A stretch of 64,000 bases of DNA from CBDUXP01 sp965371225 [NCBI: uncultured bacterium] (GTDB lineage: Bacteria; Abyssobacteria; SURF-5; CBDUXP01): the NCBI GenBank assembly GCA_965371225.1, contig CBDUXP010000013.1:1-64000 (forward strand), in the 5' to 3' direction. A model generated the notes under the pieces. The model was not told the DNA's origin. It searched no databases and saw only the letters and a list, made by a program, of their open reading frames with translations. Both the position numbers and the translations under genes were made by a program. Below are positions 8,032-16,626 of this stretch, piece after piece (position 1 is the first letter of the stretch; each line of letters starts with the position of its first letter).

Positions 8032-9066
8032 ATGAAAGCAACAATCTTCCACGAGTTTGGAGATGTTGACGTCCTGAAGTACGAAGACGTGACCACCCCC
8101 ACCCCGAAACCCGGCAACGTCGTTGTGCGGGTGCTGGCCGCCGGCGTGAACCGGCTGGACCATTACATCCGGGAAGGATCGGTGGCGCCGGACCTGGCCT
8201 TTCCCCACACCCTGGGCATGGACGCGGTCGGCGAAGTCGCCGCCGTGGGCGCAGGTGTGACGGAGGTGGTCGAGGGCGACCGCGTGGTGCCCTTCCCGGG
8301 CTATCCGGCCAACGGGGAGGAATCCCACGTTCACCCGCCCAGCGCCGCGGCCAGCTTCACGCTGCTCGGTCTGGCGGCGCCCGGCACGTACGCGCAGTAC
8401 GTGGAAGTTCCCGCGCCGTGGGTGATGCAGGATGAAAGCGCGCTGCCCGCCGAGCAAATTGCCACCCTGCCCGTGGTGCTCCCCACCGCGGTGCGGGCCG
8501 TCAAGCACGTCGGCGAGGTGCAGGCGGGTGACAAGGTGCTGGTGCACGCCGCCGGTTCCGGCGTCGGCAGCATGCAAGTGCAGGTGGCCAAGGCGCTCGG
8601 CGCCGACGTGGCGGCTACTGTCCGCAGCGCGGCCAAGGCCGAGTTCATCGAGGCACTCGGCGCGGATGTGGTCATCAATACGCGCGAGGACGACTTCCTT
8701 GCGCGCACCCGCGATTGGACCGATGGACGCGGCGTGGACGTGGTCCTCGACAACATCGGCGGTCCCGAATTCCAGCGGAGCGTGGAAGCTGTACGGACGC
8801 AAGGTATCCTCGTGTCCGTCGGGTTTGTGGCCGGCCCCGAGGCCACGTTCAACATTCCCGACTTCTTCTTCGGCCACAAGCAGATTCGCGGCACGCTGCT
8901 GGGCGCCCCCACGGATTACCAGTGGGGCATTGAGCAGGTGCGTGCCGGGCACATTACGCCCACCGTGGCTCGCACACTGCCACTCAGCGAGGCCGCGGAA
9001 GCTCACCGGCTCATCGCAGACAACACCGTGGCCGGCAACCTCGTGTTGCTCCCCTGGGCGGACTAG
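8032..9066 (+). CDS. Zinc-independent MDR oxidoreductase, quinone-oxidoreductase type
   Basis: This 344-residue medium-chain dehydrogenase/reductase has an N-terminal GroES-like domain (VVRVLAAGVNRLDHYIREG) and a nucleotide-binding domain with VHAAGSGVGSMQVQVAKALGA, the A-x-x-G-x-G-x-x-A pattern of NADPH:quinone reductases, near residues 170-190. The structural zinc cysteines of alcohol dehydrogenases are not seen. It probably reduces quinones or alpha,beta-unsaturated carbonyls with NADPH. A good ribosome-binding site (AGGAGACGAGAGTC) precedes the ATG, 46 bases after thioredoxin, consistent with one transcript. Confidence 0.85.
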   Translation: MKATIFHEFGDVDVLKYEDVTTPTPKPGNVVVRVLAAGVNRLDHYIREGSVAPDLAFPHTLGMDAVGEVAAVGAGVTEVVEGDRVVPFPGYPANGEESHVHPPSAAASFTLLGLAAPGTYAQYVEVPAPWVMQDESALPAEQIATLPVVLPTAVRAVKHVGEVQAGDKVLVHAAGSGVGSMQVQVAKALGADVAATVRSAAKAEFIEALGADVVINTREDDFLARTRDWTDGRGVDVVLDNIGGPEFQRSVEAVRTQGILVSVGFVAGPEATFNIPDFFFGHKQIRGTLLGAPTDYQWGIEQVRAGHITPTVARTLPLSEAAEAHRLIADNTVAGNLVLLPWAD

Positions 9067-9110
9067 CGCGCAGGCGCGGGTCCGACACCCCAAACGAAAG
9101 TGAGTATCCC

Positions 9111-9656
9111 ATGCCACGCATCGAACCCATCAATCCTGAAATCGCAACCGGCAGGGCCAAGGACCTGCTCGACGGGGTGCAACAGAAATTGGGCATGGCG
9201 CCCAACCTCATGCGCACCATGGCGCAGTCGCCAGCCGTGCTGGAAGCCTACTTGGGCATCATCGGCGCGCTAGGCCGCGGCACGCTGCCGGCGAAGCTGC
9301 GCGAGCAGATCGCGCTCGCCGTCAGCGACGCGAACGGCTGTGGCTACTGCCTCGCGGCGCACTGCGCGGTCGGTAGGATGGTCGGCCTCAGCGAGGAGGC
9401 CATCTTGGACAGCCGGGCCGGCGCCTCCGCCGACAGCAAGTCCGCCGCGGCGCTCGCGTTCTCCCGCACCCTGGTGGACAAGCGGGGGTGGGTGAGCGAC
9501 GAGGAGCTGGCGCGGGTGCGCGCGGCGGGTTTCGGCGACGGGGAAGTCGCCGAGATCGTCGCGAACGTTGCCCAGTCGATCTTCAGCAACTACTTCAACC
9601 ACGTGGCGCAGACCGAGGTGGACTTCCCGCCCGCGCCCGTGGCGGCGGAGCGCTAA
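9111..9656 (+). CDS. AhpD-like carboxymuconolactone decarboxylase family protein (peroxidase-related)
   Basis: The 181-residue helical protein has the AhpD-type active site C77-G-Y-C80-L-A-A-H84 within AVSDANGCGYCLAAHCAVG. In AhpD the two cysteines are a redox pair and the histidine relays a proton, linking peroxide reduction to a thiol donor. The neighbouring thioredoxin is a plausible electron donor, which is inference. It follows the MDR gene after 44 bases and shares its direction, so it is probably co-transcribed. Confidence 0.82.
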   Translation: MPRIEPINPEIATGRAKDLLDGVQQKLGMAPNLMRTMAQSPAVLEAYLGIIGALGRGTLPAKLREQIALAVSDANGCGYCLAAHCAVGRMVGLSEEAILDSRAGASADSKSAAALAFSRTLVDKRGWVSDEELARVRAAGFGDGEVAEIVANVAQSIFSNYFNHVAQTEVDFPPAPVAAER

Positions 9657-9736
9657 AAAGTGCGCCCACTCCGCCAGGCTGTCGGTCGGGCGCAGTCCGG
9701 CCCGACCGGCGGCCACCCCCGACAGGAGCGCGTGTC

Positions 9737-10354
9737 GTGACCCAGCCTGTGAGCGACATCGCCTTTACTCCGAGTGTGAAGGCCGTCCAAGAACGACTCG
9801 GCTCGCGCAGCGGGTACGTGAAGATGGAACAACGCGGCGGGTGGACCGATACGGTCACGCCCGATTTGGCGGCGTTCATCGCCGAACGGGATTCGTTCTA
9901 TCTCGGCACGGCCAGCGGCGACGGACGGCCCTACATTCAGCACCGGGGCGGATCGAAGGGGTTCCTGCGGGTCATCGATGAACATACGCTGGCCTTCGCC
10001 GATTTTCGCGGGAACCGCCAGTACATCTCCACAGGCAACTTGAGTGAGAACGATCGGGCGTTCATTTTCCTGATGGACTACCCCAACCGGCGCCGCATCA
10101 AGATCTGGGGTCGGGCCGAAGTCGTGGAGGATGATCCCGCGCTGCTCGCGGCACTCGCGGACCCAGACTACAGTGGGGTTCCGGAGCGGGCGTTCCGCTT
10201 CCGGGTGGAAGCGTGGGACGTGAATTGCCCCCAGCACATCGTTCCCCGGTTCACGGCCGAGGAAGTGGAGGACACGGTGCGCGATCTGAAGGTGCGCATC
10301 GCGGGGCTGGAGGCGGAGAACGCGCGGCTACGGGCCGAGATGCAGCAGAGCTAG
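9737..10354 (+). CDS. Pyridoxamine-5'-phosphate oxidase-fold (flavin-binding) protein
   Basis: The 205-residue protein shows the split-barrel flavin-binding fold: IAERDSFYLGTASGDGRPYIQHRGG, then a beta strand pattern ending in RRIKIWGRAEVVEDD, and CPQHIVPRF near residue 175. The last 25 residues (VRDLKVRIAGLEAENARLRAEMQQ) form a short coiled coil. Proteins of this type bind FMN or F420 and reduce small organic compounds, and often sit in stress operons. GTG at 9737 is chosen because AGGAG lies eight bases upstream; no better start exists before the conserved region. It follows the AhpD-like gene after 80 bases. Confidence 0.75.
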   Translation: MTQPVSDIAFTPSVKAVQERLGSRSGYVKMEQRGGWTDTVTPDLAAFIAERDSFYLGTASGDGRPYIQHRGGSKGFLRVIDEHTLAFADFRGNRQYISTGNLSENDRAFIFLMDYPNRRRIKIWGRAEVVEDDPALLAALADPDYSGVPERAFRFRVEAWDVNCPQHIVPRFTAEEVEDTVRDLKVRIAGLEAENARLRAEMQQS

Positions 10355-10368
10355 ACGGGGGAATCCTG

Positions 10369-10689
10369 ATGCCCGACTACACGTTGGTCAGTTTTGACAT
10401 TTGCCCCTTTGTCCAGCGCAGCGCGATCACCCTGGAAGAGCGGCAGGTACCCCATGAACTCGAGTACATCGAACTCGCGAACCCACCCGACTGGTTCTCT
10501 GCAGCCTCCCCCCTGGGCAAAGTGCCTATCCTGTTGACGGGGGGAGCGGCGCTGCTCGGGCGTGAAAGCGTGCGGCGTTCGACCGTGCCCGATATCCGCG
10601 AACGCTATCTGGGCTACCTGCAAGGCCGGCGCCATCGGGGCGGTGATCGGGAGCCGAGCTGGCTTGGTCGGCTGGCCCCGGTGAGCTGA
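10369..10689 (+). pseudogene. Truncated glutathione S-transferase, N-terminal domain only
   Basis: The first 60 residues are a good thioredoxin-like GST domain: VSFDICPFVQRSAITLEERQ (with a C-P-F-x-Q-R active-site pattern) and SPLGKVPILLTGG with the cis-proline. After GGAALLGRE the family pattern (normally x-E-S-x-x-I-x-x-Y-L) is lost, and the frame continues as arginine/glycine-rich sequence to a stop at 10689. The total is 106 residues instead of about 200-230, with no helical C-terminal domain. It starts 14 bases after the flavin-binding gene. It is most simply a decayed last gene of the redox set, cut short about 100 bases before a tRNA gene. Confidence 0.65.
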
Positions 10690-10721
10690 GCGACGGGCGC
10701 GAGGGCTGCACCGCCCCGTGG

Positions 10722-10751
10722 TTGGCGGGTCCGGGGCCGGCACGGTAAAAT
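10722..10751 (+). promoter_or_regulatory. Probable promoter of tRNA-Ser(CGA)
   Basis: TTGGCG (10722-10727) and TAAAAT (10746-10751) are 18 bases apart. Transcription would begin near 10758, about 35 bases upstream of the tRNA. Confidence 0.5.
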
Positions 10752-10792
10752 ACTCGCGCGCCGGGCCGATGGGTCCGGCGTCCGACACGTTT

Positions 10793-10884
10793 GGAGAGGT
10801 GGCAGAGCCCGGTTGAATGCGCCTGACTCGAAATCAGGTGTCGGGGCAACCCGACCGGGGGTTCGAATCCCTCCCTCTCCGCCA
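10793..10884 (+). tRNA. tRNA-Ser, anticodon CGA
   Basis: The acceptor arms GGAGAGG (10793-10799) and CCTCTCC (10874-10880) pair fully, followed by discriminator G and encoded CCA (10882-10884). The anticodon stem CCTGA/TCAGG encloses the loop CTCGAAA with anticodon CGA, which reads UCG. A long variable arm and the T-loop GTTCGAATC are present, as expected for a class II serine tRNA. Confidence 0.95.
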
Positions 10885-11209
10885 TGGACTGGCGCGGCCG
10901 CGTGCGCACGCGGGTGATCCATCCGCGGACATTCCTTGCGCCTGGCACCCCCCGTTTGGGTGGGCGGGATGACGACGCCTCGGCGTGCGCGTCGCCAGAT
11001 ATCGTTGACCGCGAACCGTGACCCTTGGCAGAAAGTGTGCGTTCGGCTACTATGGTGGAGTTTCCACGGACAAACAGTCTGACAGGACAAAGTGGGCCCC
11101 ACGCTGACCGCCTCTTCTAGCGTTGTGGAGTATGCCTGCTCGACTGAGCGTGTGCGGCCTGCCCGTGGGTGCGCACAATCCCGCGTGGCCCCAACCCCGA
11201 CCGGAACCC
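10885..11209 (+). other. Intergenic region between tRNA-Ser and the HDOD gene
   Basis: About 325 bases with no convincing gene. The first half is GC-rich with a small CACCC...GGGTG hairpin and no T-run. The second half contains the promoter listed at 11025-11053. The HDOD frame is open back to 11123, and an ATG at 11132 with GGAG five bases upstream could shorten this gap. Confidence 0.5.
11025..11053 (+). promoter_or_regulatory. Sigma-70-type promoter upstream of the HDOD gene
   Basis: TTGGCA (11025-11030) and TACTAT (11048-11053) are separated by the ideal 17 bases, each differing from consensus at two positions. Transcription would start near 11060. Confidence 0.6.
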
Positions 11210-12091
11210 ATGGCTGACTTCCCCGCTCCCGGCGACTTGCGCCGGCAGGTCGAAGCGATCCGGGAACTGGCCACGCTGCCGCATGTCATGAGCCGGTTGC
11301 TGGAGATCGTCGTTGGCGACGACGCGTCGGCCACGGACGTGAGCGAACTGATCGCGACGGACACCAGCCTGACGGCGCGGATTCTGAAGATCGTGAACAG
11401 TGCATTCTACGGTTTCCCGCGCCGGATCGGCCTCATCAGCGAAGCGGTGGTGATCCTCGGGTTCAACGAAGTGCAGCGCATCAGCTTGGCGGCGACGGTG
11501 GTGGGCATGTTCGGCCCCGGCGGAGCCCAGAACACGCGACGCATGCACTTCTGGACGCACTCCTTCGACACGGCCGCCATGGCGGAGCTGCTGGAGCGGA
11601 GCTTGGGCCGGGGCGAGCAGGGCGCGTTCACCGCCGGCATCCTGCACGACCTGGGCCGCGCGACCATGGACCAGTACTTTCCGGAATTCTACCAGGCAGT
11701 GTGGCAGAACGAACGCGAGACGCAGCGGCCCGCGGTGGTGGTGGAACAGGAGCTGCTGCGGTGCACGCACGCCGACATCGGTTCATGGCTGGCGGAATGC
11801 TGGCACCTGCCGGAAACTTTGGTGGAGGCGATTCGCAATCACCACGCCCCGGACCGAAGCCACAATAATCTGCTTCCGGCTGCCGTCCATGTGGCGGACG
11901 CCCTCGTGCATCGCCTGAATGATGCGGATAGCGAGGAGATCGCCCGGCGGCCGGTGAGCCCGGCGGCGCTCGAACTCCTGCACATGGACCCCGTGGACCT
12001 GGATCCCCTCATGGCTGAATTTTCCAGCCGATTCGCAGGTGAAGATCCGCTCATTGGGGACCTCCTCAGCCCCACGCCGCCAGCCGCCTAG
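11210..12091 (+). CDS. HDOD-domain signalling protein
   Basis: The 293-residue protein is nearly all HDOD domain (a degenerate HD-GYP/HD relative). It begins with LATLPHVMSRLLEIVVGDDASATDVSELIATDTSLTARILKIVNSAFYG, a typical HDOD start, and keeps the isolated ILHDLGR and the later ADIGSWLAECWHLPETLVEAIRNHH. Stand-alone HDOD proteins take part in stress, motility and second-messenger signalling, usually without hydrolase activity. I use the ATG at 11210, just before the domain. The ATG at 11132 has a better ribosome-binding site and would add 26 residues without recognised features. It is a single-gene unit with its own promoter. Confidence 0.82.
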   Translation: MADFPAPGDLRRQVEAIRELATLPHVMSRLLEIVVGDDASATDVSELIATDTSLTARILKIVNSAFYGFPRRIGLISEAVVILGFNEVQRISLAATVVGMFGPGGAQNTRRMHFWTHSFDTAAMAELLERSLGRGEQGAFTAGILHDLGRATMDQYFPEFYQAVWQNERETQRPAVVVEQELLRCTHADIGSWLAECWHLPETLVEAIRNHHAPDRSHNNLLPAAVHVADALVHRLNDADSEEIARRPVSPAALELLHMDPVDLDPLMAEFSSRFAGEDPLIGDLLSPTPPAA

Positions 12092-12248
12092 CCGCCGCCC
12101 TCCCCACGGCGCCCGGCCGCGATGCATCCGTCGCGGAAAAATTCTCTCCCCGCCTGGATGTGACGTGAATATCCCGGCCCGCGCGGCGTCAAAGGGAGCA
12201 GAACGCAACCGACTCCGGCCGCAGGGCGGGGGCAGAGGGAGAGAGATC

Positions 12249-12596
12249 ATGCGCTCGACGACACTTGCACTCGCCTCGGTGATCGGACTGGGCACGCTGG
12301 TTGGTGCGCCCGGGGCTGCTTCCGCAGACCGGATCGAGGTCTACAGTTCCCCCGTGCACGAGACCGTCACGGTCTACGCGACGCCCCACCGCGTCCACAC
12401 GCGCGCTTACCACGGCCACACCCATCACCGGATGGCGCGCACGCACGTGGAAGTCCACCCCCGGCCCGTGTTCACGAACTACTACACCGGCTCGCGGCAG
12501 TTCCACACGTGGCCGGCCGTGACGCACGAGGTGTACGCGTACGGCGCGCCGACCACACGCGTGGTTTCGCACGAGGTCTATCGATTGTACCGGTGA
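12249..12596 (+). CDS. Small secreted His/Tyr/Val-rich protein of unknown function
   Basis: The 115-residue product has a clear signal peptide (MRSTTLALASVIGLGTLVG then APGAASA) followed by a mature part of about 90 residues unusually rich in His, Tyr, Thr, Val and Arg, with repeats of the kind HEVY/HTRAYHGHTHH. The spacing of His residues suggests metal binding at the cell surface or in the periplasm, which is inference. GGGAGAGAG directly upstream supports the ATG at 12249. I do not recognise a family. A strong hairpin lies 60 bases downstream. Confidence 0.65.
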   Translation: MRSTTLALASVIGLGTLVGAPGAASADRIEVYSSPVHETVTVYATPHRVHTRAYHGHTHHRMARTHVEVHPRPVFTNYYTGSRQFHTWPAVTHEVYAYGAPTTRVVSHEVYRLYR

Positions 12597-12655
12597 GCGG
12601 CACTGCCGCTGTCTCCTGGTACCCCGCGCCGGCGCCCTGGCTCCCGTCTCCCACA

Positions 12656-12688
12656 GGCCGCCGGCGCCCCCTTTTGGGGCCGGCGGCC
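12656..12688 (+). terminator. Strong GC-rich hairpin after the His-rich secreted protein gene
   Basis: GGCCGCCGGC (12656-12665) pairs perfectly with GCCGGCGGCC (12679-12688), with three further C-G pairs inside a bulged stem and a T-rich loop. It sits between two plus-strand genes. No T-run follows, so it is terminator-like rather than a textbook intrinsic terminator. Confidence 0.5.
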
Positions 12689-12804
12689 GCTATACTGAGG
12701 CCGGAGCTTCCCCGCGATGCCGCACACGTGACCACGCACACCGCTCATCGCACAGCGGCCTGACCGCGCACGGCCGCACGCCGCGCCCGGGGCGGAGGTG
12801 ACCC

Positions 12805-13974
12805 ATGCCTGACGCCGCCCGCGGCCTCCGCTCGTTTCTGTGGCGCTATTACGCGTACCACTTCTGCAACGGTTTCGTGCTGGTGTACCCCGTGTACGCC
12901 ATCCTCTTCGTGCGCGCGGGCTTGTCCGTCGCGAGTATTTCCGTGTTGCTCGCCATCTGGAGCGGTAGCGCGGTCATCTCGGAACTCCCGTCCGGCGCCT
13001 TAGCGGACCGGTGGCATCGCCCGCGGATGCTGGTGCTCTCCATGGTGGGCAAGGGCGCAGGCTTCACCTGCTGGCTGATGGCGCCGAGCTTCGCGACGTT
13101 CGCCCTCGGCTTCGTGTGCTGGGGCGTGGCGGGCAGCCTGCGTTCGGGAACGCTCGAGTCATTGCTGTTCGATACGTTGCAGGCGCACGGCGCGACGCAA
13201 GAGTACGAGCGCGTCGCAGGCCGCGCCATGTTCTACTACCTGGCCGCCATCACGGCCGCTTTCCTGCTCGGCGCTGCAGTGGCCACGTACAGCTTTGCCC
13301 TCACGGTCTGGTGCTCGGTGGCGGTGATGGGCATTGGCGCGGTGCTCGCCGCCGGGTTCCGCGACGTCCGGCCCACCCCGGCGATCCCGCCGACGCACGG
13401 GCTCATGGCCCAAATCTCCGGCGCGACGCGGCAGGCCATGGTCCAGCCTGGGCTGCGCCGGTTGATGCTCTTCGCCATGGGGGCGCTCGCGGTGTACGGC
13501 ACGCTGGAGGAGTACGACCAGTTATACCGCGACTGGATCGGGATGCCGCTCGCGTGGTTCGGCGTCTGGAGCGCGCTCCTGATGGGTGGCGAGGGCCTGA
13601 GCGCGCGGCTCGCGCACCGCGTCGGTGGCCGCGGCCGGCCTCGCGTGAAATACGCGTGCGCGCTGGCGGCCGGTGCGTGCTTGCTGGCCGCGGCGCTGTT
13701 TCCGTCCTTCGCGGTCCTGCCGCTGTACGCCTTGACGTACTGGATCATGGCACTCGCGCACGTGCTGGTGGAGGGCGAGCTGCAGCGGGAGATCGCCTCG
13801 GCCGAGCGCGCCACGATCATCTCGCTGCACCGGCTCGTCATGAACCTCGCCGGAATCGGACTGGCGCTGCTGTTTGGCGCGTGCTCCCGATTCGGCGGCC
13901 TGGGGCCGGGGTTACTGCTCTTTGCCGGGCTGATGCTGGCCACCGGCCTGGCGGGCCTCGTCCGGCGCCGGTAG
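12805..13974 (+). CDS. Major facilitator superfamily transporter
   Basis: The 389-residue protein has about 12 hydrophobic segments and the MFS loop 2-3 motif in the form GALADRWHRPRML (residues about 66-78), between helices starting YYAYHFCNGFVLVYPVYAILFVRAG and LGFVCWGVAGSLRSGTLESLLFDTL. The latter sequence is typical of a drug/metabolite exporter-like subgroup seen mostly as unannotated MFS proteins. The substrate cannot be inferred. GGAGGTGACCC before the ATG fixes the start. It appears to be transcribed alone. Confidence 0.8.
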   Translation: MPDAARGLRSFLWRYYAYHFCNGFVLVYPVYAILFVRAGLSVASISVLLAIWSGSAVISELPSGALADRWHRPRMLVLSMVGKGAGFTCWLMAPSFATFALGFVCWGVAGSLRSGTLESLLFDTLQAHGATQEYERVAGRAMFYYLAAITAAFLLGAAVATYSFALTVWCSVAVMGIGAVLAAGFRDVRPTPAIPPTHGLMAQISGATRQAMVQPGLRRLMLFAMGALAVYGTLEEYDQLYRDWIGMPLAWFGVWSALLMGGEGLSARLAHRVGGRGRPRVKYACALAAGACLLAAALFPSFAVLPLYALTYWIMALAHVLVEGELQREIASAERATIISLHRLVMNLAGIGLALLFGACSRFGGLGPGLLLFAGLMLATGLAGLVRRR

Positions 13975-14067
13975 CGGCAGGCCTGCAGTCCGCGCCGCGC
14001 GGATGCGTTGCATTCGGCCGGGGGCGGCTCTAGGCTACGGGCGCGCGTAGGGCGCCGGGAGGTGGAC

Positions 14068-15267
14068 ATGAGCAGTACGAACGGTGAGGGGCCGCTGGCG
14101 GGAATCCGGGTGGTGGACCTGACGGCCATGATCAGCGGGCCGCTGGGCACCATGATCCTCGGGGACCAAGGGGCGGACGTGATCAAGATTGAACCGCCCG
14201 GGTTGGGGGATCCCATGCGCATGTTCGGCGCCATGCGCGGCGGGGTCGCGTCCACGTACGTGACCAACAACCGGAGTAAGCGCGGTGTCGTGCTGAACCT
14301 GCGGACCGACGAGGGGAAAGAGGTGCTGCGCCGGCTCGTGCGCACCGCGGACGTGTTCGTGCAGAACTTCCGGCCGGGCGCCATTGACCGCATGGGATTC
14401 GGGTACGACGACGTGGCGGCGCTTGCCCCGGACGTGATTTACGTGTCTATTTCCGGGTTCGGCGAGACCGGCCCCCTTGCGGATCGGCCGGTGTACGACA
14501 ACATCGTGCAAGGCATCTCCGGCATGGCTGCAGCACAGGCTGATCCGGAGACGGGCGCGCCCGAGCTGGTGCGCAACCTCTCCCTCGACAAGGCCACGGC
14601 CTACACCGTCGCGCAAGCGGTGACGGCCGCGTTGTTCGCCCGCGAACGCGGCCGGGGCGGCCAGCACGTGCGCCTGGCCATGCTCGACGTGGGGCTCGCG
14701 TTCCTTTGGCCGGACGGCATGATGAACCACACGTTTCTCGGAGACGACGTGATGCGCATCCCGCCGTTCGGCGTCATCTACAGCGTGCTGCCCACGGCGG
14801 ACGGCGCGATCACGGTGACGGCGCTCACGGACGAGCAGTGGGCGAATGCGTGCCGCGCCGGCGGCCGCGAGGATCTCATCACGGATCCCCGCTACGCCTC
14901 CATCTTCGGCCGCATGAGCCATATGGATGAGCTGCGGTCCACTTTGCGCGAGATGATCGGGACGCGCACGACGGCGGAGTGGTGCGCGCTTTTCGAACAG
15001 CATGACGTGCCGCATGCGCCCATCCTGTCGCTGGACGAGGTGCCCGAGCATCCGCAGGTGCAGGCGAACGGCACCCTGGTGGAATCGGAGCACCCGCAGG
15101 CGGGTCGGATGCGCGAACCCCGGCCCGCCGCGCGGTTCGCGGGCACCCCCGCCACTCCGCAGCGGCATGCCCCGATCCACGGGGAACATACGGACGAGGT
15201 GCTGGCGGAGCTTGGCTATTCCGCTGACGACATCGCGAGCCTTCGTACCTCGGGCGCGCTCGGATAG
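14068..15267 (+). CDS. CaiB/BaiF family (class III) CoA-transferase
   Basis: The 399-residue protein has the family N-terminus GIRVVDLTAMISGPLGTMILGDQGADVIKIEPPG, the substrate-region sequence VQNFRPGAIDRMGFGYDDV, and the catalytic aspartate in LSLDKATAYT near residue 178. Class III enzymes move CoA between carboxylic acids through a mixed anhydride on that aspartate. The acyl substrate is not evident because no dehydrogenase, hydratase or ligase gene is adjacent. GGAGGTGGAC places the start at 14068. The gap of 93 bases from the MFS gene allows co-transcription but does not show it. Confidence 0.9.
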   Translation: MSSTNGEGPLAGIRVVDLTAMISGPLGTMILGDQGADVIKIEPPGLGDPMRMFGAMRGGVASTYVTNNRSKRGVVLNLRTDEGKEVLRRLVRTADVFVQNFRPGAIDRMGFGYDDVAALAPDVIYVSISGFGETGPLADRPVYDNIVQGISGMAAAQADPETGAPELVRNLSLDKATAYTVAQAVTAALFARERGRGGQHVRLAMLDVGLAFLWPDGMMNHTFLGDDVMRIPPFGVIYSVLPTADGAITVTALTDEQWANACRAGGREDLITDPRYASIFGRMSHMDELRSTLREMIGTRTTAEWCALFEQHDVPHAPILSLDEVPEHPQVQANGTLVESEHPQAGRMREPRPAARFAGTPATPQRHAPIHGEHTDEVLAELGYSADDIASLRTSGALG

Positions 15268-15430
15268 TCAGAAGCGCGCCGCCAGGGGTCCAGACGCACG
15301 ACGCGTCGTCTGAGCGCCCCGCACTTTCCCCGCACGTAACTGAAACTTCCGTCCCGCCGGGCCCGTATGACGGGGGACGCACGAAGGACCGGGCCGCCCT
15401 GCGGCCGTGTGGAACGTGGAGGAGATACGC

Positions 15431-16549
15431 ATGACCGATGCGAAACGCCTGTTTACGCCCGCAATCTGGGGCTTCTACCTGTTGATCGTCTTCGAAATCC
15501 TGTACATGATCAGCCCGTTCGCGCTCTATTTCTATTCGACCTACGGCCCGGTGCTCAACGTGTGGCACCAGTCCGCCGCCACGGCTTGGCTCACCACTTT
15601 TTTCCTGCCCCACTTCTCGCACACGACCAACCCCATCCTGAACGTGCTGCCGCTGGTCGGCCGGGCGGCGATCTTTGTCGGCATCGCCACGTTTGTCATC
15701 GGCTTCATCCAGATTTACGGAGCGAAGCTGCTGCGCCGCAGCGAAGTGACCGGCGGCCTGTACCGGTTCGTCCGCCACCCGCAGTACGCGGCCCTCGCCG
15801 TGCTCGGCCTGGGCACCACCCTGGTGTGGCCCCGTTTCCTCGTGCTCTTGGCCTACGTGACCATGCTGTTCTTGTACGTGTTCCTCGCGCGATGGGAAGA
15901 GGAACTCTGCATCGCGAAGTTCGGCGACGGCTACCGCGACTACGCCGCGCGCACGGGCATGTTTTTCCCGCGGGTGCTGTATCGCGGTGGCGGACCGTGG
16001 TTGCCGGCCGCCGGTGCGCCGCGCGTGTTCGCCAACATTGGACTCTACGTCGCGCTCATGCTGATCACCGTTGCCCTCGGCCGCGGCGTGCAAGCGTACG
16101 CTCTCACCCAGGTCTCGGCCTCGTTCAGCGACGACGTAGCCATCTTGTCGCCCGCCGTGCTCAGCGAACAGGAGTTGGCCGCCGCCCATCGCGTCGCCCT
16201 CGGTGACGCGACCGTGCAGCAGGCGCTCCGCGACGCTGGGCCCGACGCGCGGCTGCTGGTCTACGTGGTGCCGCGGGAGTGGAGCCTGGCCGACCTGCCG
16301 ATGGACCGCGAGCACCGGCCGGGGGGCCACCACGTGCCGGCCGACTTCGACCGGCGCTACTACAAGGTGCTGTTTACCAAGGTGCGCACCCACGCCGCGC
16401 ACACGCGCGGCGCGGAGATCGTGACCCGTGCGTACGGGCGCGAGCCGCTCATCCTCGCCCACGTCGATGTGGAACGGGGTACGGTCACCGCGACGGAGAC
16501 GCCTCCGGTCCACGTCCGCTGGGGCGACATTCCCACGCCCATGTTCTAG
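15431..16549 (+). CDS. Isoprenylcysteine methyltransferase-like (ICMT/PEMT) membrane protein with C-terminal extension
   Basis: The 372-residue protein has several membrane helices and the ICMT/PEMT SAM-binding pattern GGLYRFVRHPQYAALAVLGLGTTLVWPRFLVLL (about residues 108-140), then RWEEELCIAKFGDGYRDYAARTGMFFPR (about 154-181). Enzymes with this fold methylate small or lipid-like acceptors at the membrane. After about residue 190 there is one more membrane helix and a soluble domain of about 150 residues that I do not recognise, ending EIVTRAYGREPLILAHVDVE. That part is extra to the usual 180-220 residue family. GGAGATACGC sets the start at 15431. Confidence 0.72.
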   Translation: MTDAKRLFTPAIWGFYLLIVFEILYMISPFALYFYSTYGPVLNVWHQSAATAWLTTFFLPHFSHTTNPILNVLPLVGRAAIFVGIATFVIGFIQIYGAKLLRRSEVTGGLYRFVRHPQYAALAVLGLGTTLVWPRFLVLLAYVTMLFLYVFLARWEEELCIAKFGDGYRDYAARTGMFFPRVLYRGGGPWLPAAGAPRVFANIGLYVALMLITVALGRGVQAYALTQVSASFSDDVAILSPAVLSEQELAAAHRVALGDATVQQALRDAGPDARLLVYVVPREWSLADLPMDREHRPGGHHVPADFDRRYYKVLFTKVRTHAAHTRGAEIVTRAYGREPLILAHVDVERGTVTATETPPVHVRWGDIPTPMF

Positions 16550-16626
16550 CGCCGCGCCTGCGCACCCGTCCGCCGCCTGCGGGGGACGCGGGACGACTTG
16601 TACCATAGGGGCCTGGTCCGGTCTCC

